A stretch of DNA of 64,000 nt, taken from assembly GCA_963726125.1 (NCBI GenBank), contig CAVSBG010000008.1, forward strand, positions 372,001-436,000, read 5' to 3'. Below are positions 17,753 to 25,828 of the stretch, one piece after another. Position numbers and translations under genes: made by a program. The notes under the pieces were generated by a model. It ran no database searches, was not told the DNA's origin, and worked only from the letters and a program-made list of their open reading frames with translations. The DNA comes from JAMXLO01 sp963726125. Its GTDB lineage: Bacteria; Pseudomonadota; Alphaproteobacteria; Acetobacterales; Acetobacteraceae. Within the stretch, counting starts at the first letter, position 1. Every line of letters begins with the position of its first letter.

Positions 17753-17800
17753 TCCCGCCTGATCCCGCCTGATCCCGCCTGATCCCGCCTGATCTCGCCT
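17751..17800. repeat. 10-bp tandem repeat, five units
   Basis: The unit GATCCCGCCT occurs four times in a row (17751-17790), followed by one variant, GATCTCGCCT (17791-17800); the preceding ten bases (GTCGCCGCCT) are a more distant copy. It begins exactly at the end of the HTH gene. A 10-bp unit places all copies on one helical face. Confidence 0.9.
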
Positions 17801-17937
17801 GAAGCTCGCCGTCCCTGTCGGGCCGTACCGCCCGTTACTGGCCGCGTTCGAGAAACGAAGTTGAGCCGGCGAATGCACTTGCCTGCTTGCTGTGCCATCT
17901 GAACGGTTGCGATTCATCCGATCGCTGCCGCGCCGCG

Positions 17938-18864
17938 TCATGCACTTTCGACGCGCGGTGCCACCGTGAGCGGTGTACGTCGTATTCCCGCCTCGCGCCG
18001 CGCGACCCACGTGGTCGCGGCGAAGATCACCAGCCCGCCCATCAGCGTCGAACTCGTCGGTACATCGCCGAACACCAGGAACCCCATCAGAGTCGCCCAG
18101 ATCAGGTCCAGGAACCGCACCGGCTGTATCGCGGACACGTCCGCCACGCGGAACGCTTGTGTCGAACAGTAGTGCGCGCAGCTTCCCAGCACGCCGGCGG
18201 CCAGGAACCAGCCATACTGGACAGCACTCGGCCATACCCAGTGCAGCATCGCCAGCGGAAATGAGAACAGCGATATCGTCAGGCACTGCCACACCACGAT
18301 CACCTCCGGCCGATCACGCTTGGTCAGCGCCTTGGTGATGAGTTGCGAGGCGGCGAACAATGGCGCCGAACCCAGCATCACCAGGTCGTAAAAGCCGCTG
18401 CTGCCGGACAGCTTCGGCCACACCACGACCAGCACGCCGCCGAAGCCGATGAGCGCGGACACCCAGCGCCGCCACAGCATCGGCTCATGGAACACCAGTA
18501 CTGCTCCGACCATGACGAAGATCGGCCCGGTGAACCCGATGGCTGTGGTGTCCGCCAGAGGCAGATGCGGCAATGCCATGAACCACAACAGCATGCCGGA
18601 GGTATGCGCCGCGCCGCGCCATAGCTGCCCGGCCAGGCCTTTCGGATGATACGCGCGGAAGCCGACACGCAGGATGAACGGCAGCATCACCAACGCGCCG
18701 GCGACGTAACGCAAGAACTGCGCCTCGATCGGTGGCAGCTGCAGCGTGATGACACGCAGCAGCGCATTCAGCACCCCGAAGATCGCGCCGGACAGCACCA
18801 TCCATGCCATGCCCTGCACCACCGGTCGCAACAGCAGGGTAGGGACGGGAAGGACGGCACGCAT
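17938..18864 (-). CDS. DMT-superfamily (EamA) transporter
   Basis: A 308-aa inner-membrane exporter-type protein with about ten hydrophobic helices arranged as two EamA repeats, for example WMVLSGAIFGVLNALLRV near the N-terminus, FTGPIFVMVGAVLVFHEP at the end of the first repeat and DLIWATLMGFLVFGDVPTSS in the second. The frame is open to 18996, but I start at MRAVLPV (18864) because the upstream extension is not hydrophobic and looks non-coding. Members export amino acids or other metabolites; this substrate is unknown. It is divergent from the binding-protein-like gene at 18984, leaving 119 bases for two promoters. Confidence 0.88.
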   Translation of the reverse strand: MRAVLPVPTLLLRPVVQGMAWMVLSGAIFGVLNALLRVITLQLPPIEAQFLRYVAGALVMLPFILRVGFRAYHPKGLAGQLWRGAAHTSGMLLWFMALPHLPLADTTAIGFTGPIFVMVGAVLVFHEPMLWRRWVSALIGFGGVLVVVWPKLSGSSGFYDLVMLGSAPLFAASQLITKALTKRDRPEVIVVWQCLTISLFSFPLAMLHWVWPSAVQYGWFLAAGVLGSCAHYCSTQAFRVADVSAIQPVRFLDLIWATLMGFLVFGDVPTSSTLMGGLVIFAATTWVARREAGIRRTPLTVAPRVESA

Positions 18865-18983
18865 CGCGACAGCTTTCCCGATCGGTTGCGCGGTGGCAAG
18901 GAACCGCTCGCAAGAGGCCACCTTGCGGCGAGCCTGACCGCGCCAATACACTCCCGCCGCAACACCGTTACGGACCCAAACGC

Positions 18984-19712
18984 ATGTCCCAATCAATCGT
19001 CCGAGAACTCGCCCCGCACGGCGTCCTGCGCGCCGGCGTCAACATGAGCAATTTCCTGCTGGTGACAGGCAGAACGCCATCGGGCGATCCCGACGGTGTG
19101 TCACCCGACATGGCGCGCGCGATTGCCGATCGTCTGGGCGTTCCGGTAAAATACGTGCCGTTCCCCAAGCCGGGCGAGCTTGCCGATGCCGCCGGCTCCG
19201 ACGCCTGGGACATCGGCCTCATCGGCGCCGAACCCGCACGCGCCGAGAAGATCGCCTTTACTGCTGCCTACGTCGAGATCGAGGCGACCTACCTGGTTCC
19301 CGCCGGTTCTCCGCTGCAAAAGATCGAGGACGTCGACAAGCCCGGCATCCGCATCGCGGTGTCCGCGCGCAGCGCCTATGATCTTTGGCTGGAACGCAAC
19401 ATCAAGCACGCGACGCTGATCCGCTCCGACGGCCTTGCCAGCGCCACCGAAAAGTTCGTCAACGACAAGCTCGATGCACTGGCGGGCCTGCGCCCCGGCC
19501 TGTTGGGTGACCTCGCGAAAATTCCCGGCGCGCGCATCCTCGATGGTCAGTTCACCGCGGTGCAGCAGGCGGTCGGAACGCTGCGCAGGAACACGGCCGG
19601 CGCAGCATTCCTGCGCGACTTCGTCGAGGAAGCGAAATCGTCCGGCCTCGTCGCCAGCCTGATCGAGAAACACAAAGTGGTCGGCCGGCTGTCTGTTGCC
19701 CCGCCCGGCTAA
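18984..19712 (+). CDS. Family-3-like solute-binding protein without a signal peptide
   Basis: A 242-aa protein with the fold signature of amino-acid-type (SBP_bac_3) binding proteins: LRAGVNMSNFLL, PDGVSPDMARAIADRLGV, WDIGLIGAEPARAEKIAFTAAY, and a late hinge return (DALAGLRPGLLGDL). It begins directly with MSQSIVRELAP, and no hydrophobic export signal is seen at this or any nearby start. It may therefore act in the cytoplasm, or the annotated start may be wrong. No permease or ATPase gene is next to it. The neighbouring DMT exporter is divergent. Confidence 0.75.
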   Translation: MSQSIVRELAPHGVLRAGVNMSNFLLVTGRTPSGDPDGVSPDMARAIADRLGVPVKYVPFPKPGELADAAGSDAWDIGLIGAEPARAEKIAFTAAYVEIEATYLVPAGSPLQKIEDVDKPGIRIAVSARSAYDLWLERNIKHATLIRSDGLASATEKFVNDKLDALAGLRPGLLGDLAKIPGARILDGQFTAVQQAVGTLRRNTAGAAFLRDFVEEAKSSGLVASLIEKHKVVGRLSVAPPG

Positions 19713-19743
19713 CCGCCCTCAGGCGGCCTTCACTGCCAGTTCG

Positions 19744-20361
19744 TCATCGTGCCTGTCGCCGCCGCAGCACCGCGTCGCGGATCAGCGGCATGCGGTCGTT
19801 GCCAAAATACATGTCGTCCGGGCCGACGAACATTGTCGGCGAGCCGAACCCGCCGCGGTCGATCAACTCCTGCGTGATCGCGCGCAAGCTGTCCTTGATC
19901 GACTGCTGCTCGATCCCTGCCAAAAACGTATCGGCATCGACCCCAACTTTTGCGCAGATCTCGCGCAGCACAGGCACCTGCGAGATGTCCTTGTCGTCGC
20001 CCCAATAAGCCTCGAACGTTGCCAAAGCGAACGGCACCAGCTTGCCCTCCGGCTCCAGCAGGATGCATCCGCGCATCGCGCGCACGCTGTTCACCGGGAA
20101 TACGGTCGGACGATAGTGCATGCGGATACCGAGATACCGCGCCCAGTCGTCTTGATCCTTCTTGCCGTATGCTGCCTTCGCCGGCACCGGCTTCTCCCGT
20201 GAGTTGTGCACGCTGGGATTGACCGCGTTGAACACGCCACCAACCAGGATGGGGCGCCACGCAATGTCGAGCCCAAGCTCCTTCTGCATCAGCAGCAGGT
20301 TGTGGAACGCGAAGTAGGTCCACGGGCTGGAGCAGTCGAAGAAGCATTCGATGTCTGGCAT
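19744..20361 (-). CDS. 2-hydroxychromene-2-carboxylate isomerase-like DsbA-family protein
   Basis: A 205-aa thioredoxin-fold protein of the HCCA isomerase/kappa-GST group. The N-terminal FFDCSSPWTYFAFHNL carries the catalytic Ser (SSPW) used for glutathione activation in this family. RPILVGGVFNAVN, the GSPTMFV cis-Pro loop and DMYFGNDRMPLI near the end are also characteristic. The classical reaction is part of naphthalene degradation, but most genomic members act on other unknown substrates. It is monocistronic as far as can be seen and convergent with the gene at 18984-19712. Confidence 0.87.
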   Translation of the reverse strand: MPDIECFFDCSSPWTYFAFHNLLLMQKELGLDIAWRPILVGGVFNAVNPSVHNSREKPVPAKAAYGKKDQDDWARYLGIRMHYRPTVFPVNSVRAMRGCILLEPEGKLVPFALATFEAYWGDDKDISQVPVLREICAKVGVDADTFLAGIEQQSIKDSLRAITQELIDRGGFGSPTMFVGPDDMYFGNDRMPLIRDAVLRRRQAR

Positions 20362-20637
20362 GAGGGTCTCCAGGGTGCGAGGCGGCGGTCAGGATAAAGT
20401 CATGGTAGCGTCCGCACGCCGCTTGCGGGAGGGGAGGGGACTTTGCCCGAACAGTGGGGGCGGAGAGCCCCCGATTCCCTGGGCTCGAGCGGCGACGCCT
20501 GGTGTGCCGGCGCGCTCTCTTGCCCGCTCCCCGCCCCTCTGCTAGACGCCCCCGCTTATATTATTTACTGATTGTGACTGTCCCGTCCCCCTCAACCGGA
20601 CCACAGGGCGTCACCCAAACCGGAGAGGTACAGTCCC

Positions 20638-20844
20638 ATGGCCGTCCCCAAGCGAAAGACGTCGCCGTCACGTCGAGGCATGCGGCGCAGCCACCAGGCG
20701 CTTCCGACCGAAGCACACGCCGAGTGCCCCAACTGCGGCGAGCTCAAGCGTCCGCACCACGTCTGCAGCCATTGTGGCTTCTACGACGGGCGGGAGGTCG
20801 CTCCGGCGGGAAGCGGTGCGTTGAAGGGCGTGGTCCGCGCCTGA
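20638..20844 (+). CDS. rpmF: 50S ribosomal protein L32
   Basis: A 68-aa structural protein of the large ribosomal subunit. The AVPKRKTSPSRRGMRRSH start is diagnostic, and the zinc ribbon is of the four-Cys type (CPNCGEL and CSHCG). GGAGAGG stands about 8 bases before the ATG. It leads the conserved block rpmF-plsX-fabH-ihfA-merR, which ties ribosome output to membrane lipid synthesis in many alphaproteobacteria. Confidence 0.97.
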   Translation: MAVPKRKTSPSRRGMRRSHQALPTEAHAECPNCGELKRPHHVCSHCGFYDGREVAPAGSGALKGVVRA

Positions 20845-20872
20845 CGCCGAGGCGCGGCGCGCCCCCACTCCA

Positions 20873-21907
20873 TTGACCACAAGCTACACATTGGCAGTGG
20901 ATGCCATGGGCGGCGATCGAGCGCCGGACATTGTGGTTGAGGGATTGGAGATCGCCGCGGAGCGCCACCCCGGTGCGCGCTTCCTGCTGGTCGGCGACCA
21001 GGCCAAACTTGAGCCATTGCTTGCCCGGCATCGGCGAGCCGCCGCGGTTTGTGCAATCCGCCACGCCGCTGACGTCATCGGCAACGACGTCAAGCCGACG
21101 ACCGCGCTGCGGATGCGCGGTGCCTCGATGCGCGTGGCGATCGACGCCGTCGCCGGTGGGGAGGCCTCCGGCGTCATCACCGCTGGGAATACCGGCGCGC
21201 TGCTTGCGCTCGCGGTGATCGTGATCAAGACGCTGCCTGGGATCGGTCGGCCCGCCATGGCGGCCATCGGGCCTTCGGCGCGCGGCGATATCGTCATGCT
21301 GGACCTCGGCGCCAACGTGCAGTGCGACACCCGCAACCTGGTCGAATTCGCTGTCATGGGCGACGTGTTTGCGCGCACGGTTCTCGGGCTAACCTCCCCC
21401 TCCATCGGCCTGCTGAACGTCGGCTCCGAGGAACTGAAGGGCGACGACACGCTGCGCCTTGCCGCCGAGACGCTGCGCGCCAGCCACATCGCTCCGCAGT
21501 TCGTGGGCTTCGTCGAGGGCCACGACATCGCCGCCGGCACCACCGACGTGGTGGTCACCGACGGCTTCACCGGCAACGTCGCGCTGAAGACCGGTGAGGG
21601 TGCTCTGAAGCTGATCGGGGATCTGCTGCGCCAGGTGTTCCGCAGCAGCCTTACCGCCAAGATTGCGTATCTCCTTTTGCGCCCGTCGCTCGATCGCCTG
21701 CGCGAATGGCTCGACCCCCGCCGCTACAACGGCGCCGTGATGCTGGGCCTGAATGGTGTGGTGGTGAAGTCACACGGCGGCACCGATGCCGAGGGATTCG
21801 CCCACGCGATCGATGTCGCGATGGACATGGTGGTCCACAGGTTCAACGATCATATCCGCGAGGACCTGGCCCGAATCGCCGGGCTGATGCTCGCGCCCGC
21901 ATCGTAG
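20873..21907 (+). CDS. plsX: Phosphate acyltransferase PlsX
   Basis: PlsX makes acyl-phosphate from acyl-ACP for the PlsY step of phospholipid synthesis. The 344-aa sequence has LAVDAMGGDRAPDIVVEG at the N-terminus, SGVITAGNTGALLALAV, MLDLGANVQCDTRNLVEFA and VTDGFTGNVALKTGEGA, all family signatures. The start appears to be TTG (MTTSYTLAVDAMGGD) with no obvious Shine-Dalgarno sequence, which suggests coupling to rpmF 28 bases upstream. The fabH gene follows after 7 bases. Confidence 0.96.
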   Translation: MTTSYTLAVDAMGGDRAPDIVVEGLEIAAERHPGARFLLVGDQAKLEPLLARHRRAAAVCAIRHAADVIGNDVKPTTALRMRGASMRVAIDAVAGGEASGVITAGNTGALLALAVIVIKTLPGIGRPAMAAIGPSARGDIVMLDLGANVQCDTRNLVEFAVMGDVFARTVLGLTSPSIGLLNVGSEELKGDDTLRLAAETLRASHIAPQFVGFVEGHDIAAGTTDVVVTDGFTGNVALKTGEGALKLIGDLLRQVFRSSLTAKIAYLLLRPSLDRLREWLDPRRYNGAVMLGLNGVVVKSHGGTDAEGFAHAIDVAMDMVVHRFNDHIREDLARIAGLMLAPAS

Positions 21908-21914
21908 GAACCCG

Positions 21915-22883
21915 ATGGCAATCCGCTCGATCCTCGCCGGTGTTGGTGCCTACCTCCCTGCGAGAGTGGTCAGCAACGACGAACTTTCGCGCACGGTGGA
22001 AACGTCGGACGAATGGATCCACGAGCGGACCGGCATCCGTCAGCGCTACATTGCCGCCCCGCACGAGACAGCCGCGTTTATGGGGACCGCGGCCGCGCGC
22101 GCCGCCCTGGCCGACGCCGGCGCCGAACCGGCCGAGGTCGATGCCATCATCCTCGCCACCAGCACCCCGGACCAGGCGTTCCCCGCCACCGCGCTCCGCG
22201 TCCAAGCCGCGCTCGGGGTAACGCACGGCTTCGGCTTCGACATCGCCGCCGCTTGCGCCGGCTTCATCTACGCGCTCTCTGTCGCGGACGCGATGATCCG
22301 CACCGGCCAAGCGCACGGTGCGCTGGTCATCGGCAGCGAGGTCTACTCGCGCATCCTGAACTGGCAGGACCGCGGCACCTGCGTGCTGTTCGGCGACGGC
22401 GCCGGGGCGGTGTTCCTGCGGGCGGGCACGGGCAGCGGCAGCGACCAGGGCATCCTCTCCACCCATCTGCACGCCCAGGGCACGCTCGGCGACATCCTTT
22501 ACGTGGATGGCGCCGTCGGCCGTCAGGATCGCCCCGGCCACTTGGTCATGAACGGCCGCGAAGTCTTCCGCCACGCCGTGATCCGCCTCGTCGAGGCGGT
22601 CGAGGAGGCGCTCGCCGCGAATGGCCTGGAGCACCGCGACATCGACTGGCTGGTGCCGCACCAGGCCAATCGGCGGATCATCGACGCGATGGGCCGCAAG
22701 CTCGGCCTGCCCCCCGAACGCGTGGTGATCACCGTCGATCGCCACGCCAACACCTCGGCTGCGTCGGTTCCCCTGGCGCTGGCCGAGGCACGCCAGGATG
22801 GCCGCATCCGTGCCGGCGACCTTGTGCTGATGGAGGCTCTTGGTGGCGGCCTGACCTGGGGTTCAGCATTGGTCCGCATGTAA
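21915..22883 (+). CDS. fabH: Beta-ketoacyl-ACP synthase III
   Basis: FabH condenses acetyl-CoA with malonyl-ACP to start fatty-acid synthesis. The catalytic triad is visible: Cys114 in AAACAGFIYAL, His in VPHQANRRIIDAM, and Asn in RHANTSAAS. The N-terminal TSDEWIHERTGIRQRY block and C-terminal EALGGGLTWGSALVRM are typical. The length (322 aa) is standard. It lies 7 bases after plsX and is surely co-transcribed. Confidence 0.97.
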   Translation: MAIRSILAGVGAYLPARVVSNDELSRTVETSDEWIHERTGIRQRYIAAPHETAAFMGTAAARAALADAGAEPAEVDAIILATSTPDQAFPATALRVQAALGVTHGFGFDIAAACAGFIYALSVADAMIRTGQAHGALVIGSEVYSRILNWQDRGTCVLFGDGAGAVFLRAGTGSGSDQGILSTHLHAQGTLGDILYVDGAVGRQDRPGHLVMNGREVFRHAVIRLVEAVEEALAANGLEHRDIDWLVPHQANRRIIDAMGRKLGLPPERVVITVDRHANTSAASVPLALAEARQDGRIRAGDLVLMEALGGGLTWGSALVRM

Positions 22884-22992
22884 CCGATCCTGCGAAACTC
22901 ACACCCGATCACTTCTCGCAACACCCTGATCCTGATTGATTTTATTCCGTTAATTGCTTGACGCCGTGGCATGGTCTCCCTAGCGTCAGGCC

Positions 22993-23304
22993 ATGCAGAC
23001 CGTCACCCGCGCGCATCTGGCCGAGACGATCTACACCCAGGTGGGCCTGTCCAGGAACGAGTCGGCCGACCTTCTGGAGACGGTGCTGGAGCGAATGTCG
23101 ACCGCTCTGGAGCTGGGAGAATCTGTTAAAATCAGTGGCTTCGGGACCTTCTCTGTGCGTCAGAAGGGCCGCCGTGTTGGGCGTAATCCGAAGACCGGCC
23201 AGGAAGTGCCGATCCTGCCGCGCCGTGTCCTGGTATTTCGTCCGAGCCATGTCCTGAAGGCACGCGTCAACGGGACCACGCCCGAACCGGGCGACGACGA
23301 ATGA
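22993..23304 (+). CDS. ihfA: Integration host factor alpha subunit
   Basis: IHF-alpha is a DNA-bending nucleoid protein that works as a heterodimer with IHF-beta. The 103-aa sequence shows the HU/IHF pattern: TRAHLAETIYTQVGLSRNES, then GESVKISGFGTFSVRQKG, then GRNPKTGQEVPILPRRV with the Pro that intercalates in the DNA minor groove. A TTGACG hexamer about 30 bases upstream of the ATG could be part of its own promoter within the 109-base gap after fabH. Its stop overlaps the merR-like gene start by four bases. Confidence 0.94.
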   Translation: MQTVTRAHLAETIYTQVGLSRNESADLLETVLERMSTALELGESVKISGFGTFSVRQKGRRVGRNPKTGQEVPILPRRVLVFRPSHVLKARVNGTTPEPGDDE

Positions 23305-23837
23305 GCGATGACACGGACGAGATCATCGTCCCGCCGGTCGGTCGCGTGCGCCCCAAGAAGGCGCCCAACGCGTTCCGCACCATCAGCGAGGTCGCCGACG
23401 AACTGCACATCCCGCAGCATGTCTTGCGCTTCTGGGAGACCCGGTTCCCTCAGGTGAAGCCCCTGAAGCGCGGCGGCGGCCGGCGGTACTATCGTCCGGA
23501 CGACATCGCGCTGCTCCGCCGGATTTCTGATCTGTTGTATATTCAAGGCTATACCATCAAGGGCGTGCAGCGCCTGCTGCGCGAGGGCGGCGGCAAGCTG
23601 TCCGACGACATCCCGCCTGCTCCTGCCGACGAACAGGAAGCGGCCGAGGCGGAACGCGCCATCGGACTCGCGGTGGAGCCCGAACTGCCGATACCTGGGC
23701 TGGCCCCAGCCGAACCTCCGCCACAGGCGGCTCGGGGGCCCGTGCGCGCGAAAGCGGATCCCGAGGCGGAGCGTCTGCGCACCCTGTTGACCGAAACGCT
23801 GCACGAACTGGAAGCGCTGCGGGCACTGCTGCCCTGA
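23301..23837 (+). CDS. MerR-family transcriptional regulator
   Basis: A 178-aa regulator. The winged HTH is FRTISEVADELHIPQHVLRF then WETRFPQVKPLKRGGGRRYY, with a YIQGYTIKGVQRLLREGGG helix after it. The C-terminal half is Pro/Ala/Glu-rich and unlike metal-sensing MerR proteins, with no Cys cluster. A gene of this type regularly follows ihfA in alphaproteobacteria. Its target is not known. It overlaps ihfA by ATGA and is followed by the tRNA gene 53 bases later. Confidence 0.9.
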   Translation: MSDDTDEIIVPPVGRVRPKKAPNAFRTISEVADELHIPQHVLRFWETRFPQVKPLKRGGGRRYYRPDDIALLRRISDLLYIQGYTIKGVQRLLREGGGKLSDDIPPAPADEQEAAEAERAIGLAVEPELPIPGLAPAEPPPQAARGPVRAKADPEAERLRTLLTETLHELEALRALLP

Positions 23838-23890
23838 GCAGCAGCGTTGCGGGCCGTTGGCCCCGCTGGTAAACCGGTGTTCCCCACGGT

Positions 23891-23967
23891 CGGAGCGTAG
23901 CGCAGTCTGGTAGCGCATCAGTCTGGGGGACTGGGGGTCGTGGGTTCGAATCCCGCCGCTCCGACCA
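23891..23967 (+). tRNA. tRNA-Pro(GGG)
   Basis: The 77-nt cloverleaf can be drawn completely: acceptor CGGAGCG pairing with CGCTCCG, a D-arm with GTAGCGCAGTCTGGTAGC, and anticodon stem TCAGT/ACTGG with loop CTGGGGG, giving anticodon GGG. The T-arm has TTCGAAT, and CCA is encoded. It reads proline codon CCC. Its 3' part, from the anticodon loop to CCA, is repeated about 1 kb downstream (24958-25002), marking it as an integration target. Confidence 0.97.
23922..23967 (+). other. Putative attL: tRNA-Pro 3' segment that is duplicated downstream
   Basis: The last 46 bases of tRNA-Pro, from TCTGGGGG to CCGACCA, recur in direct orientation at 24958-25002 with one missing G and one G-to-A change. This is the pattern left when a tyrosine-recombinase element enters a tRNA gene and restores its 3' end. 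Confidence 0.65.
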
Positions 23968-24147
23968 AATTGCCGTGTAATTTCAAGATGCAGCCGCGCA
24001 TGCTCCGAAACGATCGGCGCTTTTGTTACCTAAACTGCGAGATAAAGTTATTGCCGTTTGGAATATATATTCTTCGGGATTGCCCATTCCGATGCGCCAT
24101 CTGACGGCGAACTACGCTGGACACGTCCAGCAGTATGCCTTCGCCGC

Positions 24148-24497
24148 CTACGGCTCGCCCAGCTCGACGCGCAGCGCTGCGAACCGCCCGCGCAACGGGG
24201 CAAGGTCGGCCTCCACAATGCGCCTGACACCAGCGTCATCAATCTGATCGTAGCCATCGATGAGCACGTTGCGAAACGCCACGACCCGGCGCAACTCCGG
24301 AATACGTGCGGCCAAGCCTTGATCTACCCTCGCAAGCTGGCTCAGTGCCTCCCAATTATCGCGAGCTGGCGCTCCACCGCGGAACGAAACATCAGGTCTT
24401 CGGCATAGTCCGTGAAACTACGACCCAGCATGAAACTGGGAATGGCATCGGCAGCCTCGCGCACGTCCCAAAGGTAGGCGCGGGGGTCACGCCTCAT
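24148..24497 (-). pseudogene. HEPN (HepT/DUF86-like) toxin gene, frameshifted and with altered active site
   Basis: The frame starts at 24497 (MRRDPRAYLWDVREAADAI), overlapping the MNT gene stop by 11 bases, and runs in phase to ERQLAIIG near 24357. There, GGG where GGGG is expected shifts the frame to an early stop. Supplying the missing base restores EALSQLARVDQGLAARIPEL, then VVAFRNVLIDGYDQIDD, to a stop at 24148, giving about 116 residues, normal for this family. The RNase motif RxxxxH-x-Y reads R-N-V-L-I-D-G-Y: the His is replaced by Asp (codon 24256-24258), while the Tyr that MNT proteins AMPylate is kept. Two independent hits suggest an inactive toxin. Confidence 0.82.
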
Positions 24498-24798
24498 AGA
24501 CCAGCTCTCGGGCGCGCTCGATGTCAGCACGAACGTACGGATTGCGCACGGCACCTGCCATCGCGAGATCGACCGAGCGTCCGAAGAGAGTCTCAAGCTG
24601 TTCGCGGAACTCGAAATATTCGTCCAACGTCGGCCTCGAAGTGCCGAACTCGTAAGTCACTATAAGGTCGACGTCCGAATGAGCCGGATCGAAGTCCGAA
24701 CCGCGCGCAGCGGAGCCGAACACCTCCAGGCGGTTCACGTGGAACCGGCGGCAGAGTTCAGCGATGTCGCGCCGGCGGATTTCGATCAATTGCAGCAT
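24487..24798 (-). CDS. Minimal nucleotidyltransferase (MNT/MntA-like) antitoxin
   Basis: A 103-aa protein of the MNT family. The nucleotidyltransferase motif is intact: GSAARGSDFDPAHSDVDL has Gly28-Ser29 and the Asp42/Asp44 pair, and a third acidic residue is in RSVDLAMAG. In MNT/HEPN systems this enzyme adds AMP groups to a Tyr of the HEPN RNase and so silences it. It is first in the operon and overlaps the HEPN gene. The pair sits alone between the tRNA-Pro gene and its 3' duplicate. Since the toxin is broken, this gene may be a remnant or may have been kept for another use. Confidence 0.88.
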   Translation of the reverse strand: MLQLIEIRRRDIAELCRRFHVNRLEVFGSAARGSDFDPAHSDVDLIVTYEFGTSRPTLDEYFEFREQLETLFGRSVDLAMAGAVRNPYVRADIERARELVYEA

Positions 24799-24957
24799 GG
24801 GCCGATCGTCCGTGGGGTTAATCAGCTTACCACAGTTCCGCCAGAGGGGCCGACTGCACCAACCTCAGTTCCCAAAATGTCCCGCCGGCATCCGCCCGCA
24901 CGGCTGATCATCCGGAATTCCGGAAACTGGCCTTTGAAAACATTGGAAAATCCGCTA

Positions 24958-25002
24958 TCTGGGGACTGGGGGTCGTGGGTTCAAATCCCGCCGCTCCGAC
25001 CA
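24958..25002 (+). repeat. Putative attR: duplicated 3' end of tRNA-Pro
   Basis: These 45 bases match the anticodon-loop-to-CCA part of the tRNA at 23891-23967, with one G missing from the G-run and one substitution in the T-loop (TTCAAAT for TTCGAAT). Upstream bases do not match, so it is not a second tRNA gene. With the real tRNA it forms a direct repeat around a 990-bp segment holding only the MNT/HEPN pair. Confidence 0.85.
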
Positions 25003-25828
25003 ACAGTTCATAACGGATGCTCTGCCATCCCGGAGGTCGCTGGGGTAGCAAAGCGCAAATTTTCCGGCACAAAATCCTCGTCATGAACACGGAGGTGCGC
25101 CGGCCAGCCGGACGAGTGCACATTTAGTTGATGGAACCGGTCGGGCCCGACGCTCGGCTTATGTGAAATAGATCACAGCGCTTGGCTTCCGGGTGCCGGA
25201 GGCTCGCCGCATGGAACTGATGTCGTCCGATATCCCGTTCACCGCCGAACAGCACACGGCGCTTGCCCGCTACTGCCGCGCGATGGCTTCTGCGATAGCG
25301 GCAGTGGATGTAGCGCTCAGTTACGACCGGCTTGCGGTCCATTATGAACGGCTGGTCCGGAACACCAGTTCCGCACCGGCTGCGCCCGAGCGTGGCGCCT
25401 TCAGCGGCGATGGCGCGCCCCCCCGAGCGCCCTTCGGTGCGCCATAAGCCGCGTGCGCTCCGCAGTGCGCGACAGTCCGGGCGCCGAATTACCCCTGGCA
25501 GTCCGCCATCTGTGAGTAGCCGGCGGCGAGGCGGCAGCGACCGGCAAGCCATTTGACTGCGCTCGAGTATTCAGCACGCGCCGCACCTTGCGAAGATGCT
25601 TTAATTTATCAGCCACAGGACATGGAATTGGACCCCTTCGCTGACGACTTCGCGACACCGAGTCTGGATGTTTTCGTTGCTGATGCGGGCTGGTCGCGGC
25701 ACGCGCTCAATCCGATGAGCTGCCGATAACCGGCGCTGGCCCAGGCTTCCATCAAGGTAACAAGGTCCACCCCACCCTGATGATGGTCGCAAGCAGCATG
25801 TGGCCTGACGGCGGTTGCTTCCATGGGT
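25003..25828. other. 826-base stretch without a convincing gene
   Basis: No family is recognised here on either strand. A plus-strand frame at 25193-25447 (84 aa, MELMSSDIPFTAEQHTALAR within it) is the only one with a protein-like look. It has a purine-rich stretch near its internal ATG, but no match I can name. The rest is probably non-coding flank of the rearranged tract. Confidence 0.4.

Noticed and set aside
17751..17800. Short tandem repeat considered as a CRISPR array
   Set aside because: The units are 10 bp and contiguous with no spacers.
24958..25002. Second tRNA-Pro gene
   Set aside because: Only the 3' half is present; there is no acceptor 5' strand or D-arm upstream, and the anticodon loop has lost a G.
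24908..25123. Minus-strand 71-aa frame containing GAAGFEPTT
   Set aside because: This motif is the well-known false translation of the antisense of tRNA 3' ends; here it comes from the duplicated tRNA-Pro segment.
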